From: a bacterium
Lineage (GTDB): Bacteria; Bacillota; Bacilli; Lactobacillales; Streptococcaceae
Reading direction: 5' to 3'
Length of the DNA: 45,180 bases
NCBI GenBank assembly: GCA_905221115.1
Contig: CAJNBX010000015.1
Span: 1-45,180, forward strand
Both the position numbers and the translations under genes were made by a program. Of the stretch, positions 1 through 7,763 are shown piece after piece (positions within the stretch are counted from its first letter, which is position 1; every line of letters begins with the position of its first letter). The notes beneath the pieces are model-generated. The model was not told the DNA's origin, made no database searches, and saw only the letters and a list, made by a program, of their open reading frames with translations.

Positions 1-77
1 CGAACACAGAAGTTAAGCCCTAGAACGCCGGAAGTAGTTGGGGGTTGCCCCCTGTGAGATATGGAAGTCGCTTAGCT
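1..77 (+). rRNA. rrf: 5S ribosomal RNA, 3' part
   Basis: The window opens inside a 5S rRNA. The sequence has the typical Gram-positive 3' half, with a GAACACAGAAGTTAAG-like segment at its left edge and the closing GTCGCTTAGC end near position 77. The 5' part and the rest of the rRNA operon lie outside the window. A tRNA-Asn follows after about four bases, the usual arrangement at the end of pneumococcal rRNA operons. The exact 3' end is estimated. Confidence 0.9.
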
Positions 78-81
78 TTAA

Positions 82-155
82 TCCGCCATAGCTCAGTTGG
101 TAGTAGCGCATGACTGTTAATCATGATGTCGTAGGTTCGAGTCCTACTGGCGGAG
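82..155 (+). tRNA. tRNA-Asn (GTT)
   Basis: This 74-nt sequence folds as a cloverleaf. The acceptor arm pairs TCCGCCA (82-88) with TGGCGGA (148-154), followed by the discriminator G155. The anticodon loop is CTGTTAA with anticodon GTT at 116-118, and the T arm contains GGTTCGAGTCC. No CCA is encoded. It lies directly behind the 5S rRNA and is probably processed from the same transcript. Confidence 0.97.
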
Positions 156-164
156 TAGTTAATT

Positions 165-187
165 AAAAGAGGTTTTAACCTCTTTTT
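165..187 (+). terminator. Intrinsic terminator of the rRNA-tRNA unit
   Basis: A stem AAGAGG(TT)/(AA)CCTCTT is followed by a run of T. It sits 10 bases after tRNA-Asn and probably ends the rRNA operon transcript. Confidence 0.85.
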
Positions 188-273
188 GTTATGTAATTAA
201 TAATCTGTCTCGCGTCATTAGGTGCTAGACATTTTTCTTGGCTTTTTGTTAACTGTAGTGGATTGATGATAAG

Positions 274-930
274 TTATAACTTGGAGAGAACCAAATTGAT
301 TCTCTCCTTTTTGATGTCAAAGCGATGAGGATTCTGGAAATGAAACAGTAATAGTTGATAGAGTTCATAGTGCTCTCTGAGTTCTTGAGAGTATGCAAGG
401 AACTTTTTGAGAATCTCATTATTGATTAAGTGTGAGCTAAAAGTAGTATGATAAAGTAGTAGGGGTTAATCATATCCATGGCAATTACTATTACGCGACT
501 ACTCACCTGTCTAGAATAACGAAGGAAATGATTGCGAATAGTCACTTGAGTCCATCCATGATAGCTACAATATTTCTGAAATCAAAGTCCTATGCAATGA
601 AGTTCAACTTACCTTTCTTGAAGCTGTATTCGTCCCAAGCCATGTGATTTGGAAGGAAAGATATATCTGTTTTGAATGCTTTCAAGTTACGTTTGACTGT
701 CGAATTAGAGATAGATAGACTTTCTGCAATAGCCGTCATAGGGACTTTCTTGATTAATTTTTGAGTGATTTTCTGATTGACGATGGTTTGCGATTTTGTG
801 ATTCTTTTTGACCAAGGAAGCCTCTGCGACAGCCATCTTTCCGCAGACTTTACAACGGAAACGACATTTTCTCAATTGAATGAGTGTCTTTAATGTCAAG
901 AAATTTTGTGATAGAATGTAACTGTTCTAT
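274..930 (-). pseudogene. Decayed ISL3-family (IS1167-like) transposase
   Basis: Read on the minus strand, scattered segments match the order of an ISL3-family transposase. They are an EQLHSITKFLDIKD-like start (with ATA instead of ATG), the QLRKCRFRCKVCGKM zinc-finger part, the catalytic segment AWDEYSFKKGKLNFIA and, after several stops, an RESQELREHYELYQ-like part and an IKKERINLVLSKL end. Frameshifts, stop codons and at least two internal deletions reduce a gene of about 400 codons to roughly 660 bp, so it cannot be functional. No intact terminal inverted repeats were recognised. The family call rests on remembered IS1167 sequence, the decay is seen directly. Confidence 0.8.
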
Positions 931-1009
931 ATGAATCTTTCTAATGAGTTGTTTGATCGCTTTTCATTATAGGTTATATGGGACTTTTTTCTACATAAAA
1001 ATAGGCTCC

Positions 1010-1047
1010 ATAATATTTATAGGGGATTTACCCACTACAAATATTAT
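1010..1047. repeat. Long imperfect hairpin beside the IS remnant
   Basis: Positions 1010-1025 pair with 1032-1047 with 14 of 16 pairs (outer arms ATAATATTT/AAATATTAT). It lies upstream of the decayed transposase start and is probably part of the old IS end. The rest of 931-1144 shows no gene. Confidence 0.55.
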
Positions 1048-1144
1048 CAATCTAAAAGTCTTAAGGAGACCTTTTTAGGTCTTTAATCGTTTGAAATTTA
1101 TTTAAGATATTTGTCTCTATTCTGTCAACTTTTTCTATTTTTTA

Positions 1145-1199
1145 TCTTGTTGAGGTTGGTATTTGTACAATTCAGGAATTATTAATGATTAATTATAAT
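1145..1199 (+). promoter_or_regulatory. comW promoter with ComE-type direct repeat
   Basis: Two imperfect repeats, TCTTGTTGAGG (1145-1155) and TACAATTCAGG (1166-1176), start exactly 21 bp apart. That is the geometry of ComE-binding sites in front of early competence genes. A TATAAT -10 lies at 1194-1199. This predicts CSP/ComDE-induced transcription of comW, as known in pneumococcus. Confidence 0.75.
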
Positions 1200-1243
1200 T
1201 TTTTGTTAGAATAAGATCATAAAAAGTAAAGGAGTGTATGCTT

Positions 1244-1546
1244 ATGCTACAAAGTATTTATGATCAGATGACTGATTTCTATGACAGTATCGAAGAAGAG
1301 TATGCTACTTTCTTTGATAATAGTTGGGAATGGGAACATTTTCATTTTAAATTTTTGATTTATTATTTAGTTCGATATGGTATCTGTTGTCGTAGGGATT
1401 TTATCGTTTACCATTATCGTGTTGCTTATCGTTTGTATCTTGAAAAGATGATAATGAATCGGGTTTTGTTTCTTGTTGAGACAGCATTAATGAATTTCCG
1501 AACAAACTTACTTTTTCATGGCAATATAACAATAAATAGCTGGTAA
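1244..1546 (+). CDS. comW: ComW competence factor with frameshifted, extended C-terminus
   Basis: ComW is a small early-competence protein that protects and helps activate the alternative sigma factor ComX. The first 70 or so residues match pneumococcal ComW closely (MLQSIYDQMTDFYDSIEEEY, VYHYRVAYRLYLEK). The start at 1244 is preferred over an ATG at 1238 because the GGAG at 1231-1234 is correctly spaced. The normal protein has 78 residues and ends RGF(I/V)SC. Here the run at 1461-1463 has three G instead of the four needed, so that ending lies in another frame (stop at 1477-1479) and about 30 unrelated residues are read instead. It lies between a ComE-type promoter and purA. Function may be altered. 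A sequencing error in the G run is the alternative. Confidence 0.88.
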   Translation: MLQSIYDQMTDFYDSIEEEYATFFDNSWEWEHFHFKFLIYYLVRYGICCRRDFIVYHYRVAYRLYLEKMIMNRVLFLVETALMNFRTNLLFHGNITINSW

Positions 1547-1602
1547 TTTTTCTAAATCATTTTTTAATAGTTGGAAATAGCAAATCTTTCTATTGTTTCT
1601 TC

Positions 1603-1631
1603 TTGATAAAAAGGCGATTTTTTCTTATAAT
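1603..1631 (+). promoter_or_regulatory. Probable purA promoter
   Basis: TTGATA (1603-1608), a 17-bp spacer and TATAAT (1626-1631) form a near-consensus sigma-A promoter about 80 bp before the purA start. The leader carries two short hairpins, GCGGG/CCTGC near 1650-1666 and GAGCC/GGCTC near 1685-1699. No known riboswitch was recognised. Confidence 0.7.
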
Positions 1632-1640
1632 AAATTGTAA

Positions 1641-2996
<1,356 letters not shown>

Positions 2997-3090
2997 GAGA
3001 ATTTTAAGATTTGTTTAAGATAGGTCGGGTATACTATAGACAGTTACAAGAAGACCTCCTAACTTGTTGTAACAAATATCCTAAACTTTT

Positions 3091-3111
3091 CTTTTTCATA
3101 ATAATCTCCCT
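3091..3111. other. attL (left attachment site)
   Basis: CTTTTTCATAATAATCTCC plus two more bases matches 35356-35376 at 20 of 21 positions. The exact common core ATAATAATCTCCCT is 3098-3111. It lies between purA and the phage integrase gene and marks the left host-phage junction. Confidence 0.9.
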
Positions 3112-3113
3112 TA

Positions 3114-3140
3114 ACTCCACCCAATCAGGTGGAGTTTTTT
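3114..3140 (+). terminator. Phage-supplied terminator behind purA
   Basis: The stem ACTCCACC (3114-3121)/GGTGGAGT (3128-3135) is followed by a T run. It lies three bases inside the phage and replaces the host terminator that has been pushed to the far side of the prophage (35380-35406). Confidence 0.88.
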
Positions 3141-3213
3141 GGCTCTATTTCAGGCTTTTGGGGACTATTCTAAAAATCATTTTTCGATATTTTTCGGTAT
3201 TTTTTGGATTTTT

Positions 3214-3260
3214 GTCGGGGAATTGGCGGGGACTTTTTGAGGTTTTGGCGGGGACTTTTT
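3214..3260. repeat. Left-end integrase arm-type repeats
   Basis: TTGGCGGGGACTTTTT occurs twice, at 3223-3238 and 3245-3260, 22 bp apart (about two helical turns). The first copy is part of a 20-bp segment (3214-3233) that recurs with 18 of 20 matches at 35297-35316, inside the right end and in the same direction. These look like arm-type integrase sites flanking the core in the excised phage. The stretch also overlaps the integrase stop codon. Confidence 0.6.
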
Positions 3261-4407
3261 AGCGAATATGACTAAGAAATAGGTCTGTTGTCGCTTCAGC
3301 AAGTTCGTCCTCTACTTGATTGTAACGATCGGTCATATAGACTTTTGTATGGCCCAGCGCCTGGCTTAATTGTTCAAGCGGAACCCCTGCAATAATGCTT
3401 TGAGTTGTGAAGAAGTGGCGCATCATGTGAGGTGTTACATGCAATCCTGTCGCTTCATTCACTAGATTGAAGTTTCTATTTAACTGGTTTGGATTGATGA
3501 GACCACCTTTCTCGTTCAGGGTGATATAATCTTTTTGTTGTTCCTTGATAATTCCTAACTTTCGCTTAATCTTAGAAGCTTCAGCTATCAGATAATAGAT
3601 AAGGTCTGTTCCGATATCATCAAGGCAGACATATCGCTCTGAATCCTTCGTTTTAAGCCCTCCTTTCCCTTTTAAGGTCTGGTTGCTTCGGCTGTCTCTA
3701 AGATGCAGTATAGCCCGTCCGCTGTCGTTCTGAGTGATGTCCATTGGACGCAAACCAAAGACTTCTCCTCTTCTCAATCCAAAAATGGTAAGATAGGTCA
3801 GAGCGTAGAATTGTTTTGACATGATTTCTTCTGCCTTTGCTATCCAAGCCTTAAACTCTTTGAGAGTCACTTTCTTGTTAGCAGCAGGGATATCACTCTG
3901 GCCAATAAAGACACCTTTCAAGCGATTTGAGAGCAGATTTCCATTTTTGACGGCATCATTCAGCAATGCCATGAAGCTGGAATTGAGGGTTTGAACAGTG
4001 TATCTGGTATGGTTCTGCAACTTTTCGGCGATAAATAGTTCATACTCATTTCTATCCAAATTTTTAAGCTGGACAGAACCAAATTTGGGTTTGATATGAT
4101 TCTTATAGAGATTATCATTGAGGTAGTAGGAAGTGTCATTCCAGCGCCCTGTAGATAATCTCTTTTCAGAATAAACATCCCAATACTGATCAAGAGTTAG
4201 GTTCGTATTGATACCTAATTCCTGATCTTGGATTTGTTGTTCAATCTCTGTTAAGGCTGCACGAGCTTGTGGAAGGGTTGTGAGACCGCTTTTAGTAATC
4301 TCTTTCTTTTTACCATGAAAATAGAAAGAGCGTCTGATATAATATCGCTTACCTTTTGCGGTCTCGTAGTAATAGATATTTGGGTATTTTGTTTTATTAT
4401 ATTTCAT
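3259..4407 (-). CDS. int: Phage integrase (tyrosine recombinase)
   Basis: This 382-residue protein should carry out insertion and excision at the neighbouring att site. Residues 1-60 form a basic N-terminal arm-binding type region, 70-160 the SAM-like core-binding domain, and 180-370 the catalytic domain. The catalytic residues are visible: Arg212 in GLRRGE, His327 and Arg330 in HMMRH, His353 in LGHTK and Tyr362 in DRYNQ. The start is supported by AAGGAG shortly upstream. The gene is transcribed towards attL, the usual position. The leader carries an 18-bp sequence repeated elsewhere in the phage. No terminator separates it clearly from the repressor operon upstream. Confidence 0.96.
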   Translation of the reverse strand: MKYNKTKYPNIYYYETAKGKRYYIRRSFYFHGKKKEITKSGLTTLPQARAALTEIEQQIQDQELGINTNLTLDQYWDVYSEKRLSTGRWNDTSYYLNDNLYKNHIKPKFGSVQLKNLDRNEYELFIAEKLQNHTRYTVQTLNSSFMALLNDAVKNGNLLSNRLKGVFIGQSDIPAANKKVTLKEFKAWIAKAEEIMSKQFYALTYLTIFGLRRGEVFGLRPMDITQNDSGRAILHLRDSRSNQTLKGKGGLKTKDSERYVCLDDIGTDLIYYLIAEASKIKRKLGIIKEQQKDYITLNEKGGLINPNQLNRNFNLVNEATGLHVTPHMMRHFFTTQSIIAGVPLEQLSQALGHTKVYMTDRYNQVEDELAEATTDLFLSHIR

Positions 4408-4426
4408 TGTATTCTCCTTGTTTATC

Positions 4427-4445
4427 GGCTTCTGGACAAGGTCTA
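4427..4445. repeat. Three-copy phage repeat, copy 1 (int leader)
   Basis: GGCTTCTGGACAAGGTCTA is shared over 18 bp with 7698-7715 and over 15 bp, inverted, with 35281-35295. This copy lies 20 bp upstream of the integrase start, so the int transcript would carry its complement. Confidence 0.75.
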
Positions 4446-4458
4446 AACATTGAGAATA

Positions 4459-4581
4459 TTGACATCACCCCTTTCATGGTGTAAAATAGGGTATAGAAAA
4501 GAGGCCTTTTTAATGGCTGATTTTTTATAAGGGTTAGCTTCACAATCAAACTTTGGCGAGGGCGATTGTGGGGCTTTTTTG
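4459..4581 (+). ncRNA. Candidate small RNA between int and the repressor operon
   Basis: A strong promoter reads rightwards: TTGACA (4459-4464), a 17-bp spacer and TAAAAT (4482-4487). The predicted start is near 4494. An intrinsic terminator follows at 4536-4581, with a 12-pair stem AGCTTCACAATC/GATTGTGGGGCT and a T-rich tail. No open reading frame with a ribosome site is seen between, giving an RNA of about 88 nt antisense in direction to its neighbours. The spacer contains a CACC/GGTG dyad that could be an operator. It could instead be the divergent control point of int. No expression evidence is available. Confidence 0.5.
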
Positions 4582-4866
4582 TTATTTTTTAAATTCTTTC
4601 AATAAAGAGATGATTTCTTCATTCTGTTTAATAATAATTTGGTTTTGTTGTATTTGAATCTTTTCAAATGCTCCAGGACCATTTGCGTTTGCTAAAGCTA
4701 TAGCTTTACTATTTAACACATTTCCAATATAAGCAGCTTGCTCAGGATATTTTTCATAAATATGAACCATATCATTTTCTTCAAAATATGGGAGAGCATC
4801 TTCATAATATTTTTGTTTTTGAGAGTCTTTTTTTGAAATTTTATCTTTTCCACCAAACAATGCCAT
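4582..4866 (-). CDS. Small phage protein of unknown function
   Basis: The 94-residue product is hydrophilic. It has a KDKISKKDSQKQKYYED lysine-rich start and a C-terminal stretch from about residue 68 (IQIQQNQIIIKQNEEIISLL) that would form a coiled coil. No catalytic motif or signal peptide is seen. It follows the ImmA-type gene in the same direction, so it is probably expressed in the lysogen. The family was not recognised with confidence. Confidence 0.7.
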   Translation of the reverse strand: MALFGGKDKISKKDSQKQKYYEDALPYFEENDMVHIYEKYPEQAAYIGNVLNSKAIALANANGPGAFEKIQIQQNQIIIKQNEEIISLLKEFKK

Positions 4867-4910
4867 AAGTAGTTCCTTTCTTTTTCTGCTTCAGCAGTTT
4901 ATAAACATAT

Positions 4911-5294
4911 TTAACCAATTAAAGTCTGATATTCCTCTTTTACCATGATTTCATTTGTCATGGTTTTAAGATTGTAGTAGGACATGAATTTGAGGTAATC
5001 AAACTCTGTGGGGTCATCTAAGCTTTCTAGTGCATCTTTTACGAGATGATGGATCATATTTCTATCAGCTTCGTTTTCACAGCGTAGGCGAGCGTTCTGG
5101 TACTCTGAGCGTGTGTGGTCTTTGTGTCCGAGTTCATGCAGTAGGACCTTAACCCTCTCTTTTTTGCTGAGTTTATTAGACAAGAAAGCTGTATTGGTTT
5201 CTTTTTCGTAAAATCCAAGTTCATCAGGTATTAGCTCGCCGTCAAAATCGACAATGCGAACCTGAAAATGACTTATAATTTCTTTTTCGGTCAC
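4911..5294 (-). CDS. ImmA/IrrE-type metallopeptidase
   Basis: Proteins of this family cleave phage or ICE repressors after DNA damage. The 127-residue product carries the zinc motif LLHELGHKDH at about residues 50-59 (HExxH), and a downstream glutamate in CENEAD at about 80-85 fits the third ligand. It lies 12 bp downstream of the CI-like repressor gene in the same direction, the classic ImmR-ImmA pairing. It is therefore a good candidate for the inducing protease of this phage. The family call rests on the motif, the target is inferred. Confidence 0.87.
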   Translation of the reverse strand: MTEKEIISHFQVRIVDFDGELIPDELGFYEKETNTAFLSNKLSKKERVKVLLHELGHKDHTRSEYQNARLRCENEADRNMIHHLVKDALESLDDPTEFDYLKFMSYYNLKTMTNEIMVKEEYQTLIG

Positions 5295-5306
5295 TAAGCA
5301 GTACCT

Positions 5307-5672
5307 CTAATCACCAGCTTCTTTGAGATAACCTTCAATGATAGACTGGATGATTTTCTTCTTTTCATCTGTTAATTCTCGGCCACCAAACATCATGACA
5401 TTAGATGCCATTTCTTCAACGTTTAGGGTCTTCCCTTGCCATATATACTCTTTTGAATCACCAGCGATGGCAGGATTATCCGTACGTCCTAGCAGATAGT
5501 CCGTGGAAACATTGAAGTAATCGGCGATTTCTTGGAGACGGTCAGATTTAGGAGTTTTTTCTTTCAAAGTATAGAGGTAATTTATACTATAGCCTAAATC
5601 TTCGGCAACTTTTTGAAGACTTATTCCTTGTTTTTGAGCAAGCTCCTTAATTTTTTCAAGTGTGGAAAACAT
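5307..5672 (-). CDS. CI-like repressor with N-terminal helix-turn-helix
   Basis: The probable lysogeny repressor. From the start MFSTLEKIKE, an XRE-type helix-turn-helix occupies residues 1-60 (ISLQKVAEDLGYSINYLYTL), followed by the common DYFNVSTDYLLGRTDNP linker. The short C-terminal part of about 50 residues lacks the self-cleavage Ser-Lys domain of lambda CI, consistent with cleavage by the adjacent ImmA-type protein. ATG at 5672 is preferred because homologues start there. ATGs at 5678 and 5702 are in frame, and AAAGG lies 4 nt before the first of these and 10 nt before 5672. It faces the Cro-like gene across a 300-bp control region. Confidence 0.88.
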   Translation of the reverse strand: MFSTLEKIKELAQKQGISLQKVAEDLGYSINYLYTLKEKTPKSDRLQEIADYFNVSTDYLLGRTDNPAIAGDSKEYIWQGKTLNVEEMASNVMMFGGRELTDEKKKIIQSIIEGYLKEAGD

Positions 5673-5702
5673 TGTCATAGTACCTTTTCTAAGACATGAC
5701 AA

Positions 5703-5972
5703 AAAATATTTTATAAAAAAGTGTTATTTTCTATTGACAAAAATAATACTAAAGTGTAAAATAGTTTTTGTAAGTTAATGAGTTAGTAAAAAACAAAGTT
5801 AAAACTTATCTAAAAATAAATAGCTTTGGCGAGCAAGGAAATTGATAGATATAATGTTTTATCAATGTTTTTAATTATGCTTTCATTTTACACTACAGTA
5901 TAAAAGTTGTCAAGTATTTTATAAAAAAATTTACTAACTCTTTAACTTTAGTAAAAAACAAAAGGAGGAGGT
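5703..5972. promoter_or_regulatory. Genetic switch with two face-to-face promoters
   Basis: Two consensus-like promoters point at each other. The rightward one is TTGACA 5734-5739, 17 bp, TAAAAT 5757-5762. The leftward one is TTGACA as the complement of 5908-5913, 17 bp, TAAAAT as the complement of 5885-5890. Both spacers hold the same operator-like word, AATACTAAAGTGTA (5745-5758) and TACACTACAGTATA (5889-5902), which match at 11 of 14 positions when one is inverted. GAGTTAGTAAA (5780-5790) recurs inverted at 5930-5940. Transcripts would overlap by about 110 bp and each have a leader of about 200 nt. Weaker back-to-back promoters using the same -35 words cannot be excluded. Confidence 0.7.
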
Positions 5973-5975
5973 CAC

Positions 5976-6185
5976 ATGAGCCAACAACATCGTAAATGGA
6001 ACGAGCTCGTAAAGGAGCGAATTAAAAAACGCGGATGGTCACAGACGGACTTGGCCATTGTTGTAGGTGTTAGTCCATCAGCCATCACGCAGTTGCTGAA
6101 AGATGGAAAAGGGAGCGATGACTTGAAACTTCGCATTAATAAGAAGTTGCGAATCAACGAGTCATGGGAGAAATTTGAGGAGTAA
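5976..6185 (+). CDS. Cro-like helix-turn-helix protein
   Basis: The 69-residue protein consists almost wholly of an XRE-type DNA-binding domain. The helix-turn-helix lies at about residues 18-42 (GWSQTDLAIVVGVSPSAITQ). It is the first gene rightwards of the switch, preceded by a strong AAAGGAGGAGG ribosome site, and would repress the lysogeny promoter to favour lytic growth. The role is inferred from position and fold. Confidence 0.85.
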   Translation: MSQQHRKWNELVKERIKKRGWSQTDLAIVVGVSPSAITQLLKDGKGSDDLKLRINKKLRINESWEKFEE

Positions 6186-6188
6186 GAA

Positions 6189-6419
6189 ATGAACAATACA
6201 AGACAAGATAATGATGTCATCAAAGAAATCATTGAGGAACATTTTGAAAATATGGTTGATGATATTTTGGAACACACAGAGACCTACTATGAAGCTTTGG
6301 GCGCTATTAGTTGCATCAAGGGAAGCAATATTCCAAATATGCTTCACCTAGCTGATTGTTTGGGGAAAGCTATCAGAAAACGTGCTATGCGACAAAAAAC
6401 ACCTAATCATAAAAATTAG
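6189..6419 (+). CDS. Small acidic phage protein of unknown function
   Basis: The 76-residue product is rich in Glu and Asp at the N-terminus and basic at the C-terminus (KAIRKRAMRQK). It starts four bases after the cro-like gene with a GAGGAG-type ribosome site inside that gene's end, so the two are translationally linked. No domain was recognised. Its last codons overlap the terminator of the opposing gene. Confidence 0.7.
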   Translation: MNNTRQDNDVIKEIIEEHFENMVDDILEHTETYYEALGAISCIKGSNIPNMLHLADCLGKAIRKRAMRQKTPNHKN

Positions 6420-6422
6420 GTG
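6394..6422 (-). terminator. Terminator of the antisense gene in the early operon
   Basis: On the minus strand CACCTAAT (complement of 6415-6422) pairs with ATTAGGTG (complement of 6400-6407), followed by six T. On the plus strand no T run follows, so it acts leftwards only. Confidence 0.8.
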
Positions 6423-6430
6423 CTGGAAGA

Positions 6431-6640
6431 TTACGCATTTGAACGAATGTGTACTACATAATCAAGATTGACTAGATGTCGAAAATCCGTTTCAACTTCT
6501 ACAAGAACTATATGATTCGCAGTGTCAGAGCAATCATCATACACTTGGAAAAAGTCAATCTTATCACCATTTGAGAAAGTGATTGTGATTGAATCATTCT
6601 CATCACTCTCATCAAAACAATCTTTGATGAATTGTTTCAT
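6431..6640 (-). CDS. Antisense-oriented small acidic protein inside the early operon
   Basis: The 69-residue product is very acidic (DESDENDS, QVYDDCSD) and has no recognised domain. A real gene is supported by its own extended -10 promoter (6664-6672), an unusually good ribosome site AGAAAGGAGGTGAG (6645-6658) and its own terminator (6394-6422). It thus forms a full single-gene unit opposing the cro-antirepressor transcript. The acidic character could suit a DNA mimic or a protein inhibitor, but this is only a guess. Confidence 0.78.
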   Translation of the reverse strand: MKQFIKDCFDESDENDSITITFSNGDKIDFFQVYDDCSDTANHIVLVEVETDFRHLVNLDYVVHIRSNA

Positions 6641-6663
6641 ATTCTCACCTCCTTTCTGCTTAT

Positions 6664-6672
6664 ATTATAGCA
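6664..6672 (-). promoter_or_regulatory. Extended -10 promoter of the antisense gene
   Basis: On the minus strand TGCTATAAT is an ideal extended -10. No good -35 is seen, which is tolerable with an extended -10. The antirepressor ribosome site lies about 15 bp away on the other strand, so activity of the two directions may interfere. Confidence 0.65.
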
Positions 6673-6699
6673 AAAGGAGAGAGCGTAGAAAGGAATATT

Positions 6700-7413
6700 A
6701 TGAACGAAATTTTTAACTTTCACGGGCAGGAAGTCCGTACTTTGACAATTGATGACAAGCCTTGGTTTGTCGGGAAAGATGTTGCAGACATCCTAGGATA
6801 TAGTAAGGCTAGAAATGCGATTGCTCTTCACGTTGATGAAGATGACGCCCTAAAACAGGGCCTCACAGATAATTTAGGAAGAGTTCAAGAAACTATCATC
6901 ATCAATGAATCTGGTCTCTACTCTCTTATCTTATCCAGCAAGCTACCTCAAGCGAAAGAGTTCAAGCGCTGGGTGACATCAGAGGTCTTGCCAGCGATTC
7001 GAAAACAAGGCGGATTTATTCGTGAGGACTTGGATGAGGATGCCTTCATTGCTCTATTTACTGGCCAAAAGAAATTGCGTGAGCAACAGGCGACCATGCT
7101 TGAAGATATAGACTATCTCAAGAGTGAACAACCGATTCATCCGAGCTATGCTCAATCACTACTGAAGAAGCGTAAGGCTCGTGTCGTGGCTTGCTTAGGT
7201 GGTATTGATAGTCCAGCTTATGCTGACAAAATCTTCGCTCAATCAGTCTTCAGACAAGCTGAGATTGATTTCAAAGATCATTTCAATATCAGTCGCTATG
7301 ACTTGCTACCGAAAAAATTCGCAGATGCAGCTCTGGCCTATTGGATGACTTGGGAGCCAAGCACCAATACCAAGATGAAAATCATGAAATTGAACTCATT
7401 TGACGAAGTGTAG
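6700..7413 (+). CDS. Phage antirepressor (BRO-N plus ORF6C)
   Basis: The 237-residue protein has an N-terminal BRO domain at about 1-110 (EVRTLTIDDKPWFVGKDVAD, ESGLYSLILSSKLPQAKEFK, WVTSEVLPAIRKQGG), a linker, and a C-terminal ORF6C-type domain at about 140-225 (GGIDSPAYADKIF, ISRYDLLPKKF). Antirepressors of this type bind DNA or repressor to promote induction. It starts behind AGAAAGG and leads the block of early genes. The role against this CI is inferred from position. Confidence 0.92.
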   Translation: MNEIFNFHGQEVRTLTIDDKPWFVGKDVADILGYSKARNAIALHVDEDDALKQGLTDNLGRVQETIIINESGLYSLILSSKLPQAKEFKRWVTSEVLPAIRKQGGFIREDLDEDAFIALFTGQKKLREQQATMLEDIDYLKSEQPIHPSYAQSLLKKRKARVVACLGGIDSPAYADKIFAQSVFRQAEIDFKDHFNISRYDLLPKKFADAALAYWMTWEPSTNTKMKIMKLNSFDEV

Positions 7414-7425
7414 GAGGGGAAGAAG

Positions 7426-7683
7426 ATGGACAATGTTCTACTTTCACTATCTGAATGGATTAAGTCCATTATCAAGGACACAATCACAAGGCTAGTCGAA
7501 ATAGAAAAAGATAGTGATCACTATCCAGAGTTGATGGATGTGAACACTACCTGCGAATTTCTAGGAATTAAGTATGCCACATTTTCAGATAATTATCGTT
7601 ATTTAAAGGGATTTCCAAAGGAATTACCTGGTAAGAAATGGTCAAAAAGAGCCATCAAAGAATGGCTCTCTAATCAAATATAA
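7426..7683 (+). CDS. Excisionase-like DNA-binding protein
   Basis: The 85-residue product has at residues 35-80 a MerR/excisionase-like winged helix pattern (MDVNTTCEFLGIKYATFSDN, WSKRAIKEWLSNQI). An N-terminal helix precedes it. GGAGGGGAAG provides the ribosome site. Such proteins either direct excision or regulate early genes. It is far from int, so a general regulator is as likely as Xis. Confidence 0.7.
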   Translation: MDNVLLSLSEWIKSIIKDTITRLVEIEKDSDHYPELMDVNTTCEFLGIKYATFSDNYRYLKGFPKELPGKKWSKRAIKEWLSNQI

Positions 7684-7697
7684 TAACTTTACTAAAA

Positions 7698-7715
7698 GGC
7701 TTCTGGACAAGGTCT
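7698..7715. repeat. Three-copy phage repeat, copy 2
   Basis: GGCTTCTGGACAAGGTCT is identical to 4427-4444. Here it lies on the early transcript just before a small membrane-protein gene, so the RNA would be perfectly complementary, over 18 nt, to the integrase mRNA leader. Confidence 0.75.
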
Positions 7716-7763
7716 TAGCAAAATTATTTGACTATATTATAGCACAAAAAGAGGATAAAAAAC

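Noticed and set aside
3011..3262. Plus-strand open frame of 83 codons across attL
   Set aside because: It runs through the att site, the phage terminator and the arm repeats, has low-complexity Phe/Leu content and no ribosome site. It is a chance frame made by the junction.
5710..5930. CRISPR-like spacing of short AT-rich repeats in the switch region
   Set aside because: The repeats are few, inverted and tied to promoter parts. No regular repeat-spacer array exists anywhere in the window.
5972..6347. Minus-strand open frames opposite the cro-like genes
   Set aside because: They are Ser/Leu-rich shadows without ribosome sites, opposite well-supported genes.
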